Positions 1 through 7,967 of a stretch of 64,000 nt of DNA are shown in pieces. This DNA comes from Streptomyces sp. F63 (GTDB taxonomy: Bacteria; Actinomycetota; Actinomycetes; Streptomycetales; Streptomycetaceae): assembly GCF_018070345.1 (NCBI RefSeq), contig NZ_JAGPXX010000027.1, forward strand, positions 22,843 to 86,842, written 5' to 3'. Under the pieces are notes generated by a model. The model saw only the letters and a list, made by a program, of their open reading frames with translations, made no database searches and was not told where the DNA came from. A program made the position numbers and the translations under genes. Numbering within the stretch: position 1 is the first letter of the stretch; each line of letters begins with the position of its first letter.

Positions 1-2474
1 CCCTCCCCCAGCTCCCAGGTGAAGAGCCACCAGGAACCGGCCACGAGAAGCGTGGAGACCAGCAGGACGCGGAAGGCCAGCGCGCCGGTCAGCAGCGGCC
101 TGTCCGGATCGCGCGGCGGCCGGCCCATGATGCCGGCCTCCTTCGGTTCGAAGGCGAGCATCAGGCCGAGTGCCACGGCCGTGGTCATGTTGATCCACAG
201 GATCTGGGTGGGGAGGATCGGCAGCGCGGAACCGAACAGGATCGCCGCCAGGATGACGAGCCCCTCGCCCATGTTCGTCGGCAGCGTCCACACGATGAAC
301 TTGGTGAGGTTGTCGAACACGCCGCGGCCCTCTTCGACGGCGGCCTCGATGGTGGCGAAATCGTCGTCGGTGAGCACCATGTCGGCCGCCTCCTTGGCAA
401 CCTCGGTGCCGCCCCGCCCCATGGCGATGCCGATATTGGCCTGGCGCAGGGCGGGCGCGTCGTTGACCCCGTCCCCGGTCATGGCCACCACATGGCCGCG
501 CGACTGCAGCGCCTCGACCAGCCGGAGTTTCTGCTCCGGCGAGACCCGGGCGAAGACCCGCGCGCGATCCACCGCCTCCGGGTACTCCTCCGCGCTCAGC
601 AGGTCCAGATCCGCTCCGGTGAGCACCTCCGCGGCGCGGCGGGAGCCGGCGTCCCCGGCACCGCCCGCGTCACCCCCGTCACCCCCGTCACCCGCGCGAC
701 CGGCGTCACCCGCCTCGCCGAAGAGACGGAGCCGCTCGGCGATGGCCGCGGCCGTCGCCGCGTGGTCCCCCGTGATCATCTTGACGGTGATCCCGGCGGT
801 GTGGCACGCCCGTACCGCCGACGCGGCCGCCGGGCGCGGCGGATCGAGCATCGCCTGCAGCCCGGTCAGGGTGAGCCCGCCGTCCAGCGTCTCCTCCCCG
901 AAGCCGTCCGGGTCCGCGTCCGCGCGCACCGCGGTGGCCAGCACCCGCAGCCCCCGGCCCGCCAGCTCCTCCGCGGCGCGCAGCACGGTGGCCGCGTCCA
1001 GCTCCCGCGTGGTGCCGCCCGCGGCCACCTGCCCGGTGCACAGCGGCAGAACCCGTTCCGCCGCTCCCTTGACGAGCACGACATGACCGCCGCCACCGCC
1101 ACCGGCACCGGGATCGCGGTGCAGGGTGGCCATGAACTGCCGCTCCGAGCTGAACGGGACGGTGTCGGCCCGGGGGTACTCCCGCGGCAGCCCCGCCGGG
1201 TCGAGCCCGCCCTTGGCCGCGACGACGAGCAGCGCGCCCTCGGTCGGATCGCCGGCCAGCCCCCACCGCCCCTCCTCGTGGACCAGGGCCGCGTCGTTGC
1301 AGGCCGCCCCGGCCAGCAGAGTCCACCACAGCGCCGAGCGGGGCTCCGGGACGACCGCGGTGCCGTCCATTCCGTGGACGATCTCGCCCCGGGGCGCGTA
1401 GCCGGAGCCGGTCACCTCGTACGCGGCCCCGTCCGGGGTCCACACCGCGCGGACCGTCATCTGGTTCTCGGTCAGCGTGCCGGTCTTGTCCGAGCCGATG
1501 ACCGTGGTGCTGCCCAGCGTCTCCACCGCCGGGAGCTGACGGACCACCGCCTTGCGCCGCGCCATCCGCGACACCCCGATGGCCAGCGTGATGGTCACCG
1601 CGGCGGGCAGTCCCTCGGGGATGGCGCCCACGGCCAGGGCGACCGCGGCCGTGAAGGTCTCCGCCCCGTCCTGCCCGCGCGCCAGGCCGATGCCGAAGGT
1701 CAGCACCGCCAGGGCCAGGATGGCCACCGTCAGCACCTTGCTGAACTGGTTGAGCTTCGCCGTCAGCGGGGTGAGCAGCGTCTCGGCGGAGCCCACCAGC
1801 CGGTGGATCGCCCCGAGTTCCGTCTCCGCGCCGGTGGCGACCGTGACACCGGTGCCGCCGCCCGCCGTCACCAGGGTCCCCGAGTAGAGCATGTTGCGCC
1901 GGTCGGCCACCGCCGCCGTGACGGGCAGCACCGTCTCGTCCTTGGCCACCGGCACCGACTCGCCCGTGAGCGCCGACTCGTCCACGCGCAGCGACACCGG
2001 CCGGATCAGCCGTACGTCGGCCGGGACCTTGTCCCCCGCCTCCACCAGCACCAGGTCGCCGGGGACCAGCTCCGACGAGGGCACCATCCGCTCACGGCCG
2101 CCGCGCACCACCCTGGCCCGGGTCCGCACCATCGACCGCAGGGCGTCCAGCGCCGCCTCGGCCTTCGACTCCTGCACGAAACCCACGATCGCGTTGACCA
2201 CCACGACCCCGAAGATCACCGCGGAGTCCGTGTACTCGTGCAGCAGGGCCGTGATGGTGCCGGCGGCCATCAGCACATAGACCAGCGGGTGGTGGAACTG
2301 CCGCAGCATCCGCGTGAGCACTCCGCCGCGGGCCGCGGCGGGCAGCACGTTCGGGCCGTAGCGCTCCTGCCGCCGGGCCGCCTCCTCCTCGGCCAGCCCC
2401 CGGTGGGGGTCCGTCTCCAGCAGCATCACCACTTCGTGGGCCGCCAGTCCGTGGTGCGCCTCCGTGGGAGTCAT
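1..2474 (-). CDS. P-type cation-transporting ATPase (P2 type, PacL/PMA-like), 3' end outside window
   Basis: Membrane ATPase that would use ATP to move a cation across the membrane; about 824 residues are visible and the C-terminus runs off the left edge. The start is the ATG at 2474 (MTPTEAHHGLAA). In order: an N-terminal cation-ATPase domain, the actuator loop with LTGESVPV, the TM4 motif AIPEGLP, and the phosphorylation motif SDKTGTLT with Asp about residue 329. The hinge motif TGDGVNDAP follows near 666-674, then TM segments including LWINMTTAVALGLM. The PEGLP motif and the WINMTT segment place it among P2-type pumps, but the transported ion cannot be read from sequence. A Gly/Asp/Ala-rich repeat of about 20 residues interrupts the P domain after RLRLFGE (window 655-715). 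It is transcribed in the same direction as mfd upstream, with a gap of about 266 bp. Confidence 0.93.
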   Translation of the reverse strand, partial: MTPTEAHHGLAAHEVVMLLETDPHRGLAEEEAARRQERYGPNVLPAAARGGVLTRMLRQFHHPLVYVLMAAGTITALLHEYTDSAVIFGVVVVNAIVGFVQESKAEAALDALRSMVRTRARVVRGGRERMVPSSELVPGDLVLVEAGDKVPADVRLIRPVSLRVDESALTGESVPVAKDETVLPVTAAVADRRNMLYSGTLVTAGGGTGVTVATGAETELGAIHRLVGSAETLLTPLTAKLNQFSKVLTVAILALAVLTFGIGLARGQDGAETFTAAVALAVGAIPEGLPAAVTITLAIGVSRMARRKAVVRQLPAVETLGSTTVIGSDKTGTLTENQMTVRAVWTPDGAAYEVTGSGYAPRGEIVHGMDGTAVVPEPRSALWWTLLAGAACNDAALVHEEGRWGLAGDPTEGALLVVAAKGGLDPAGLPREYPRADTVPFSSERQFMATLHRDPGAGGGGGGHVVLVKGAAERVLPLCTGQVAAGGTTRELDAATVLRAAEELAGRGLRVLATAVRADADPDGFGEETLDGGLTLTGLQAMLDPPRPAAASAVRACHTAGITVKMITGDHAATAAAIAERLRLFGEAGDAGRAGDGGDGGDAGGAGDAGSRRAAEVLTGADLDLLSAEEYPEAVDRARVFARVSPEQKLRLVEALQSRGHVVAMTGDGVNDAPALRQANIGIAMGRGGTEVAKEAADMVLTDDDFATIEAAVEEGRGVFDNLTKFIVWTLPTNMGEGLVILAAILFGSALPILPTQILWINMTTAVALGLMLAFEPKEAGIMGRPPRDPDRPLLTGALAFRVLLVSTLLVAGSWWLFTWELGE
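655..720 (-). repeat. Short in-frame repeat coding a Gly/Asp/Ala insert in the ATPase P domain
   Basis: The plus strand carries repeats of GTCACCCCC and close variants. On the coding strand they read as iterated GDGGDAGGAGDAG residues between the helix ending RLRLFGE and SRRAAEVLTG. The length is a multiple of three and the frame is kept. Such inserts usually sit in surface loops, so this is probably neutral. Confidence 0.6.
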
Positions 2475-2740
2475 CGCCGTCCCTCATGCCACGCCGCGGT
2501 ACGGCCCGCGGGGCCACCGAGGCCCCGGTGCCGCCCCTGCCGCTTCCGGGTCCCTGATCCTTCGCCCCCATGCCCTTTCTACCCGCCCAAGCCCGGGAAT
2601 CCCGGCAGCGGCCGGTGGCGCGCGTCACGGACACGGCCCGGGAAGGAGCCCGGCAACGGGACTGCCCGGCACGCGGGTTCGGCACCGGGCCACACCGCAG
2701 CTCCGTGCCGGGCAGCTCCGCCGTCACGGAAGCGCGGCCC

Positions 2741-5700
2741 TCAGGACAGCACCGTCGTCAGGAACTCCCCCGTCCACGCGAGCAGTTCACGGCCGGTCAG
2801 CGGCTTGCCGCCGATCCGGGCCGTCGCCGGGCGCGGTACCAGGACCTGCTGCGTGGCCGGTTTGATCACCGCGCGGGGGTGGAGCCGCTTCAGCCGCAGC
2901 TCCTGCGACTCCCGCAGCTCCACCGGGCCGAAGCGGATGCTGGAGCCCTGGAGCGTGATGTCCGTGACCCCGCAGGAGCGGGCGAGCATCCGCAGGCCGG
3001 CGACCAGCAGCAGGTTCTCCACCGGCTCCGGAAGCTTTCCGTACCGGTCCGTCAGCTCCTCGCGGACGGCGGCGATGTCCTCCTCGGAGTTGGCGGAGGC
3101 GATCGCCCGGTACGCCTGGAGGCGCAGCCGCTCGCCGGGCGCGTAGTCGTGCGGGACGTGGGCGTCCACCGGCAGCTCGATCTTGACCTCCAGCGGCGGC
3201 TCCTCCTCCACACCGCCCTCCAGGGAGGCGCGGTAGTCGGCGACGGCCTCACCCACCATCCGCACGTACAGGTCGAAGCCGACGCCCGCGATGTGCCCGG
3301 ACTGCTCACCGCCGAGGAGGTTGCCCGCGCCGCGGATCTCCAGGTCCTTCATGGCGACGTACATCCCGGCGCCCATCTCGGTGTGCTGCGCGATGGTCGC
3401 CAGCCGCTCGTGGGCGGTCTCGGTGAGCGGCTTCTCCGGCGGGTAGAGGAAGTAGGCGTAGCCGCGCTCGCGGCTGCGGCCGACGCGGCCGCGCAACTGG
3501 TGGAGCTGGGAGAGGCCGAAGGTGTCGGCGCGCTCCACGATGAGGGTGTTGGCGTTGGCGATGTCGATGCCCGACTCGACGATCGTCGTGGACACGAGCA
3601 CGTCGAACTTCTTCTCCCAGAAGTCGACCACGACCTGCTCCAGCGCGGACTCCGACATCTGGCCGTGCGCGGTGGCGATCCGCGCCTCGGGCACCGCCTC
3701 GCGCAGCCGCGCGGCCGCCCGGTCGATGGACTCCACCCGGTTGTGGATGTAGAACACCTGGCCCTCGCGGAGCAGTTCGCGGCGGATGGCGGCGCCGATC
3801 TGCTTGGTGTCGTACGGGCCGACGAAAGTGAGGACCGGGTGCCGCTCCTCCGGCGGGGTGGTGATCGTGGACATCTCGCGAATGCCGGTGACGGCCATCT
3901 CCAGAGTGCGCGGGATGGGCGTCGCGGACATGGTCAGCACGTCGACGTTGGCGCGGAGCTTCTTCAGCTGCTCCTTGTGCTCGACGCCGAAGCGCTGCTC
4001 CTCGTCGACGATGACGAGCCCGAGGTTCTTGAACTTCGTCTCGGAGGAGAACAGCCGGTGGGTGCCGATGACGATGTCGACGGAGCCCTCCCGCATCCCC
4101 TCCAGCACGGCCTTCGCCTCGGCGTCGGTCTGGAAGCGGGACAGCGCCTTCACCGTGACCGGGAAGGCGGCGTAGCGCTCGGTGAAGGTGCCCATGTGCT
4201 GCTGCACCAGCAGGGTCGTGGGCACGAGCACCGCGACCTGCTTGCCGTCCTGGACGGCCTTGAAGGCGGCCCGGACCGCGATCTCCGTCTTGCCGTAGCC
4301 CACATCGCCGCAGATCAGCCGGTCCATCGGGACCGACTTCTCCATGTCCTCCTTGACCTCGGCGATGGTGGTGAGCTGGTCGGGGGTCTCCGCGTACGGG
4401 AAGGCGTCCTCCAGCTCCCGCTGCCAGGGGGTGTCGGGGCCGAAGGTGTGGCCGGGGGCGGCCATCCGGGCCGAGTAGAGCCGGATGAGGTCGGCGGCGA
4501 TCTCCTTGACGGCCTTCTTGGCGCGGGCCTTCGTCTTCGTCCAGTCGGCGCCGCCGAGCCGGTGCAGCGTGGGGGCCTCGCCGCCGACGTACTTGGTGAC
4601 CTGCTCCAGCTGGTCGGTGGGGATGTAGAGGCGGTCTCCGGGCTGGCCGCGCTTCGCGGGGGCGTACTCCACCAGCAGGTACTCGCGGGTGGCGCCCTGG
4701 ACGGTGCGCTGCACCATCTCCAGATAGCGGCCGACGCCGTGCTGTTCGTGGACGATGTAGTCGCCCGCCTCCAGGGTCAGCGGGTCGATGGTCTTGCGGC
4801 GGCGGGCCGGCATCCGGGCGCCGTCCTTGCCGGCGGTCTTCTGGCCGGTGAGGTCCGTCTCGGTGAGCACGGCCAGTTTGAGGCCGGGGTCGGTGAAGCC
4901 CTGGTCGAGGGTGCCGCAGGCGACGTGGACGACCGACGGGGCGATCGCCCCCGGTCCGTCGCCCAGCCCGTCCGCCAGCCGGGCGGGGATGCCCTCGCCG
5001 CTCAGCACCTCGGCCATCCGGGCCGCCGTGCCGTGGCCCTCGGTGAGGTAGACGGCGCGCCAGCCGTCGGCCAGCCAGCCCTTGGTGTCGGCCAGCGCGC
5101 GGGCGGTGTCGCCGCGGTAGCTCTCGGCGGCGCGCAGGCCCAGCTTGACGGTGTCCCCGCCGGCCTCCTCGTCGGCGGCGAAGGGGCTGACCGACCACCA
5201 GGGCATCCCGAGCTCCCGGGCCCGCTCCCGGACCTCGGCGATGCTGCGCAGGGAGGCCGCGCCGACGTCGATGGGCGCCTCGCCGGTGTCCGCCATGGCG
5301 GTGGCCGCCCAGGACGCCTGGAGGAACTCCTGGCTGGTGGCGACGAGATCGGCCGCGCGGGTGCGGACCCGCTCCGGGTCGCAGACGACCGCCATGCTGC
5401 CCTCGGGGAGGACGTCGACCAGCAGTTCCATCGCGTCGACCAGGACCGGCGCCAGGGACTCCATGCCCTCCACCGCGATCCCCTCGGCGATCTTCCCGAG
5501 GAGCTCGCCCAGCTCCGGGCGGGCTTCGGCGAGCTCCGCGGCCCGCCGCCGGACGTCCTCGGTGAGCAGCAGCTCGCGGCAGGGGGGTGCCCACAGGCCG
5601 TGCTCGGCGACCTCCAGGGAGCGCTGGTCGGCGACCTTGAAGTAGCGGATCTCCTCGGCCTCGTCGCCCCAGAACTCCACCCGCAGGGGGTGCTCCTCGG

Positions 5701-6286
5701 TGGGCGGGAAGACATCGAGGATGCCGCCGCGGACGGCGAAGTCACCGCGCTTCTCGACCAGTTCGACCCGGGCGTACGCGGCGGCGGACAGCGCCTCGGT
5801 GATCTCGGCCAGATCGGCGCTCTCCCCCTGCCGCAGGCTGACCGGCTCCAGCTCCCCGAGCCCCTTGACCTGCGGCTGGAGCACGGAGCGCACGGGGGCG
5901 ACGACGACCTTCACGGGCCCCGCGGACGGGTCGTCGGCCGAGGGATGGGTGAGGCGGCGCAGCACGGCCAGGCGGCGGCCGACGGTGTCGGAGCGGGGCG
6001 AGAGCCGCTCGTGCGGCAGCGTCTCCCAGGACGGGTACTCCACGACCTCGTCCGGCGGCAGCAGGCAGCGCAGGGCGGCGGCCAGGTCCTCGGCCTCGCG
6101 GCCGGTGGCGGTCACGGCCAGCACGGTGCGCCCGGCGTCCCGGGCGAGGGCCGCCACGGCGAAGGGGCGGGCGGCCGGGGGGCCGACGAGATCGACGTGC
6201 GGACGCCGGCCGTCGGAGGCGGACCGCACCGCTTCGGCGAGCGCGGGGTCGCGGACGACGGCGTCGAGCAGACCGTGCAGGCTCAT
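2741..6286 (-). CDS. mfd: Transcription-repair coupling factor Mfd
   Basis: Mfd is a DNA translocase that removes RNA polymerase stalled at lesions and recruits UvrA for nucleotide excision repair. The protein is 1181 aa from ATG 6286 (MSLHGLLDAVV), chosen because GGAAAGAG lies 8-15 nt upstream and the residues before it are unlike Mfd. The N-terminal UvrB-like module is followed by the RNA-polymerase-interacting CarD-like domain (AGDYIVHEQHGVGRYLEM, about residues 505-600). The helicase domain has Walker A GYGKTE (Lys about 666) and the DEEQ box VIVDEEQRFGV (Asp about 761), and a C-terminal TRCF domain closes the protein. Length and all motifs fit the family. It lies downstream of a divergent toxin-antitoxin pair and reads toward the P-type ATPase. 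Confidence 0.98.
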   Translation of the reverse strand: MSLHGLLDAVVRDPALAEAVRSASDGRRPHVDLVGPPAARPFAVAALARDAGRTVLAVTATGREAEDLAAALRCLLPPDEVVEYPSWETLPHERLSPRSDTVGRRLAVLRRLTHPSADDPSAGPVKVVVAPVRSVLQPQVKGLGELEPVSLRQGESADLAEITEALSAAAYARVELVEKRGDFAVRGGILDVFPPTEEHPLRVEFWGDEAEEIRYFKVADQRSLEVAEHGLWAPPCRELLLTEDVRRRAAELAEARPELGELLGKIAEGIAVEGMESLAPVLVDAMELLVDVLPEGSMAVVCDPERVRTRAADLVATSQEFLQASWAATAMADTGEAPIDVGAASLRSIAEVRERARELGMPWWSVSPFAADEEAGGDTVKLGLRAAESYRGDTARALADTKGWLADGWRAVYLTEGHGTAARMAEVLSGEGIPARLADGLGDGPGAIAPSVVHVACGTLDQGFTDPGLKLAVLTETDLTGQKTAGKDGARMPARRRKTIDPLTLEAGDYIVHEQHGVGRYLEMVQRTVQGATREYLLVEYAPAKRGQPGDRLYIPTDQLEQVTKYVGGEAPTLHRLGGADWTKTKARAKKAVKEIAADLIRLYSARMAAPGHTFGPDTPWQRELEDAFPYAETPDQLTTIAEVKEDMEKSVPMDRLICGDVGYGKTEIAVRAAFKAVQDGKQVAVLVPTTLLVQQHMGTFTERYAAFPVTVKALSRFQTDAEAKAVLEGMREGSVDIVIGTHRLFSSETKFKNLGLVIVDEEQRFGVEHKEQLKKLRANVDVLTMSATPIPRTLEMAVTGIREMSTITTPPEERHPVLTFVGPYDTKQIGAAIRRELLREGQVFYIHNRVESIDRAAARLREAVPEARIATAHGQMSESALEQVVVDFWEKKFDVLVSTTIVESGIDIANANTLIVERADTFGLSQLHQLRGRVGRSRERGYAYFLYPPEKPLTETAHERLATIAQHTEMGAGMYVAMKDLEIRGAGNLLGGEQSGHIAGVGFDLYVRMVGEAVADYRASLEGGVEEEPPLEVKIELPVDAHVPHDYAPGERLRLQAYRAIASANSEEDIAAVREELTDRYGKLPEPVENLLLVAGLRMLARSCGVTDITLQGSSIRFGPVELRESQELRLKRLHPRAVIKPATQQVLVPRPATARIGGKPLTGRELLAWTGEFLTTVLS

Positions 6287-6446
6287 GGGGGCTCTTTCCG
6301 TCCCGGGAGGAGATGGGCAACGCGAAGGGCCCGGCACATCGCCGCTGCCGGTTGGGTACGGGCGGGCGGACGGTCCGGGTGAGGCTCTCAGCCTACGTCG
6401 CCGCACGGACAGCCGTGGCCGCGCGGTGGCGGGGGCGGGGGCGGGG

Positions 6447-6484
6447 TGGACACACCGGGCCGCATGGCACCACAATGGCGCCAT
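6447..6484 (+). promoter_or_regulatory. Leaderless promoter with overlapping palindrome for the toxin-antitoxin pair
   Basis: TGGACA (6447-6452) and CACAAT (6471-6476) are separated by 18 nt and resemble vegetative -35/-10 boxes. The -10 ends six bases before the antitoxin ATG at 6483, and there is no Shine-Dalgarno sequence, so the transcript is probably leaderless. The perfect palindrome ATGGCGCCAT (6475-6484) spans the end of the -10 through the start codon. It is a plausible operator for autorepression by the ribbon-helix-helix antitoxin. Confidence 0.5.
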
Positions 6485-6713
6485 GAAGCGGATCAATCTC
6501 CGGGATGTTCCCGACGAGACGTACCAGACGCTCGTCCGATGCGCCGAGGCCAACCGCCAGTCCCTCAACGCTTTCGTCGTCGACCAGCTGGAGGACCTCG
6601 CCAAGACCGCGAACCTGACCACCTTTCTGGACCTCTACGAGCCCCCCGCGGGCACCGGCATCAGCATCGAGGACGCCGTGGACGCCGTGCGCGCCGCGCG
6701 GGAGAAGGAGTGA
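6483..6713 (+). CDS. Ribbon-helix-helix antitoxin (FitA/VapB-like)
   Basis: A 76-aa protein starting MKRINLRDVPDETYQTL. The N-terminal 45 residues show the RHH pattern: a short beta strand, then two helices with RQSLNAFVVDQLEDLA. The C-terminal tail (FLDLYEPPAGTGISIEDAV) would wrap around the partner toxin. Its stop codon overlaps the GTG start of the PIN-domain gene by 4 nt, the usual arrangement for antitoxin-toxin translational coupling. In this family the antitoxin binds and inhibits the PIN RNase, and the pair represses its own promoter. The exact subfamily (VapB versus FitA) is inferred. Confidence 0.85.
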   Translation: MKRINLRDVPDETYQTLVRCAEANRQSLNAFVVDQLEDLAKTANLTTFLDLYEPPAGTGISIEDAVDAVRAAREKE

Positions 6714-7111
6714 GCCTCGCCATCGTGGACGCCTCCGTCCTCACCTCCTTCTACGCCGCGGACGACCACCGGCACGGAAAAATCAGGTCCCGGCTCGCGG
6801 CCGGCGACGCCCTGTACGCACCCGCGCACATCGACGCGGAGGTGGTGTCGGCACTGCGCGGCATGGCCCGGAAGGACAGGGAGCTGGAGACCGCCGTGCC
6901 CGCGGCACTGCGCCACCTCGCCGCGTTCCCGATCCGCCGCGTCCCCGTGTCGCGCCTCTTCGAGAGAATCTGGGAACTCCGCGGGAACGTCACCGCCTAC
7001 GACGCCGCCTACGTCGCCTTGGCGGAGCAACTGGGCGGCCCGTTGATCACCTGCGACGCGAAACTCGCCGGCGCGGGCGGGACGCACTGCGTCTTCGACG
7101 TGATCGCCTGA
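6710..7111 (+). CDS. PIN-domain ribonuclease toxin (VapC-like)
   Basis: A 133-aa PIN-domain protein, predicted to be a Mg-dependent RNase that cleaves specific RNAs when free of antitoxin. The start is GTG 6710 inside the antitoxin stop (GTGA), read as MSLAIVDASVLTSFY. Acidic active-site residues are visible in the expected order: Asp in IVDASV, Glu in DAEVVSALRG, Asp in TAYDAAYVALAE and Asp in LITCDAKLA. All look intact, so the toxin should be active. A strong hairpin at 7163-7197 follows the gene. The RNA target cannot be inferred. Confidence 0.9.
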   Translation: MSLAIVDASVLTSFYAADDHRHGKIRSRLAAGDALYAPAHIDAEVVSALRGMARKDRELETAVPAALRHLAAFPIRRVPVSRLFERIWELRGNVTAYDAAYVALAEQLGGPLITCDAKLAGAGGTHCVFDVIA

Positions 7112-7162
7112 TCCTCCCGGAAGCCGGACCACCGTCACGGGCGGGGTGGTGTGCGAAGAGCT

Positions 7163-7197
7163 CCGGCCCCGGACACCACTGGGGCGTCCGGGGCCGG
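7163..7197. terminator. GC-rich hairpin between convergent genes
   Basis: Perfect 12-bp inverted repeat CCGGCCCCGGAC / GTCCGGGGCCGG with an 11-nt loop. It sits between the PIN toxin gene and the convergent secreted-protein gene. There is no U tract, as is common for Streptomyces terminators. It could serve both strands. Confidence 0.7.
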
Positions 7198-7276
7198 GGG
7201 CCGTGCTCTGCCGGGTCATGACCGCCGCCGGGGCGGCGGAGCGGCCGCCGGCGTGCGCGCGCCGGCCGGGGCCGCG

Positions 7277-7693
7277 TCAGTAGCGGTGGGCGTAGGCGCA
7301 GATCGCGTAGACGCTGATGCCGACGGTGCTGTAGTCGTTCTGCCGGCCCAGGCCGATCCAGCCGCGGCCGTCCTCGGTCGGGAAGCTGCCGACCAGGATC
7401 GCGTCCGCGCCCCGGGCCTCGGCACCGCCGCCGAGGACCCGCTTGCCGCGCGGGCACTCGGCGACGCGGCGCTGGAAGTTGGGCACGTTCTCGTTGGGCA
7501 GTTCGACGATCTCCCAGCCGCGCACCCCGCGGTACCAGTGCGGGTTCTCCGCTCCGGCCCGGTCCGCCGCGCCGGCCCGTTCTTCCGCGACCTCCGCGCG
7601 GTCGTCGGCGCCGGCCTGGCCGGCCGCCCAGCCGCCGCCCGCCAGCAGGGCCAGCGCCAGCGCTCCCGCGCTGAACATCCGCTTCTTGCGCAT
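7277..7693 (-). CDS. Small secreted protein of unknown function
   Basis: A 138-aa protein. ATG 7693 (MRKKRMFSAGALALAL) is preferred because AAGGGAG lies 7-12 nt upstream; a longer frame begins at 7723 but adds only a non-signal-like extension. A classic signal peptide (basic start, Ala/Leu-rich core, GQAGA cleavage region) covers about residues 1-30. The mature part has CPRGKRVLGGGAEARG, a Cys-Pro-x-Gly-x-x-Val-Leu-Gly-Gly-Gly pattern that I associate with small secreted or phage-borne beta-rich domains. A second Cys is in YAICAYAHRY, so a disulfide is possible. It is likely exported by Sec. No function can be assigned, and it is probably monocistronic. Confidence 0.75.
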   Translation of the reverse strand: MRKKRMFSAGALALALLAGGGWAAGQAGADDRAEVAEERAGAADRAGAENPHWYRGVRGWEIVELPNENVPNFQRRVAECPRGKRVLGGGAEARGADAILVGSFPTEDGRGWIGLGRQNDYSTVGISVYAICAYAHRY

Positions 7694-7907
7694 CCTGTGC
7701 TCCCTTCGATGACCGGTGTCCACCGGTGGGGCCGGGCCCTGGTGCGGGGCCGCGGGCGCCCAGTATCAAAACGGGACGATGCTCAACACACGGATGACAC
7801 GGGGAAGAAGAGACAAAGCACCCATAAGCAACGTTCTTCATAAGAGCTGAGAGCAGGGTGGGCCGGCAGCGCCGGCGGGGGCGGAAACGGCGGAGCCGGA
7901 GAGGACG

Positions 7908-7946
7908 GAGCGGGCCCCGGACCACCCAGGGGTCCGGGGCCCGCTC
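7908..7946. terminator. Strong terminator hairpin downstream of the ABC exporter operon
   Basis: Perfect 16-bp inverted repeat GAGCGGGCCCCGGACC / GGTCCGGGGCCCGCTC with loop ACCCAGG, 21 nt past the permease stop. It would end the leftward ABC operon and insulate the secreted-protein gene. Confidence 0.85.
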
Positions 7947-7967
7947 CGCTCCGGGCGGCCGCGCACA

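Noticed and set aside
2570..6382. 1270-codon open frame opposite mfd
   Set aside because: Antisense shadow of mfd with repetitive Leu/Gly/Arg composition and no family features.
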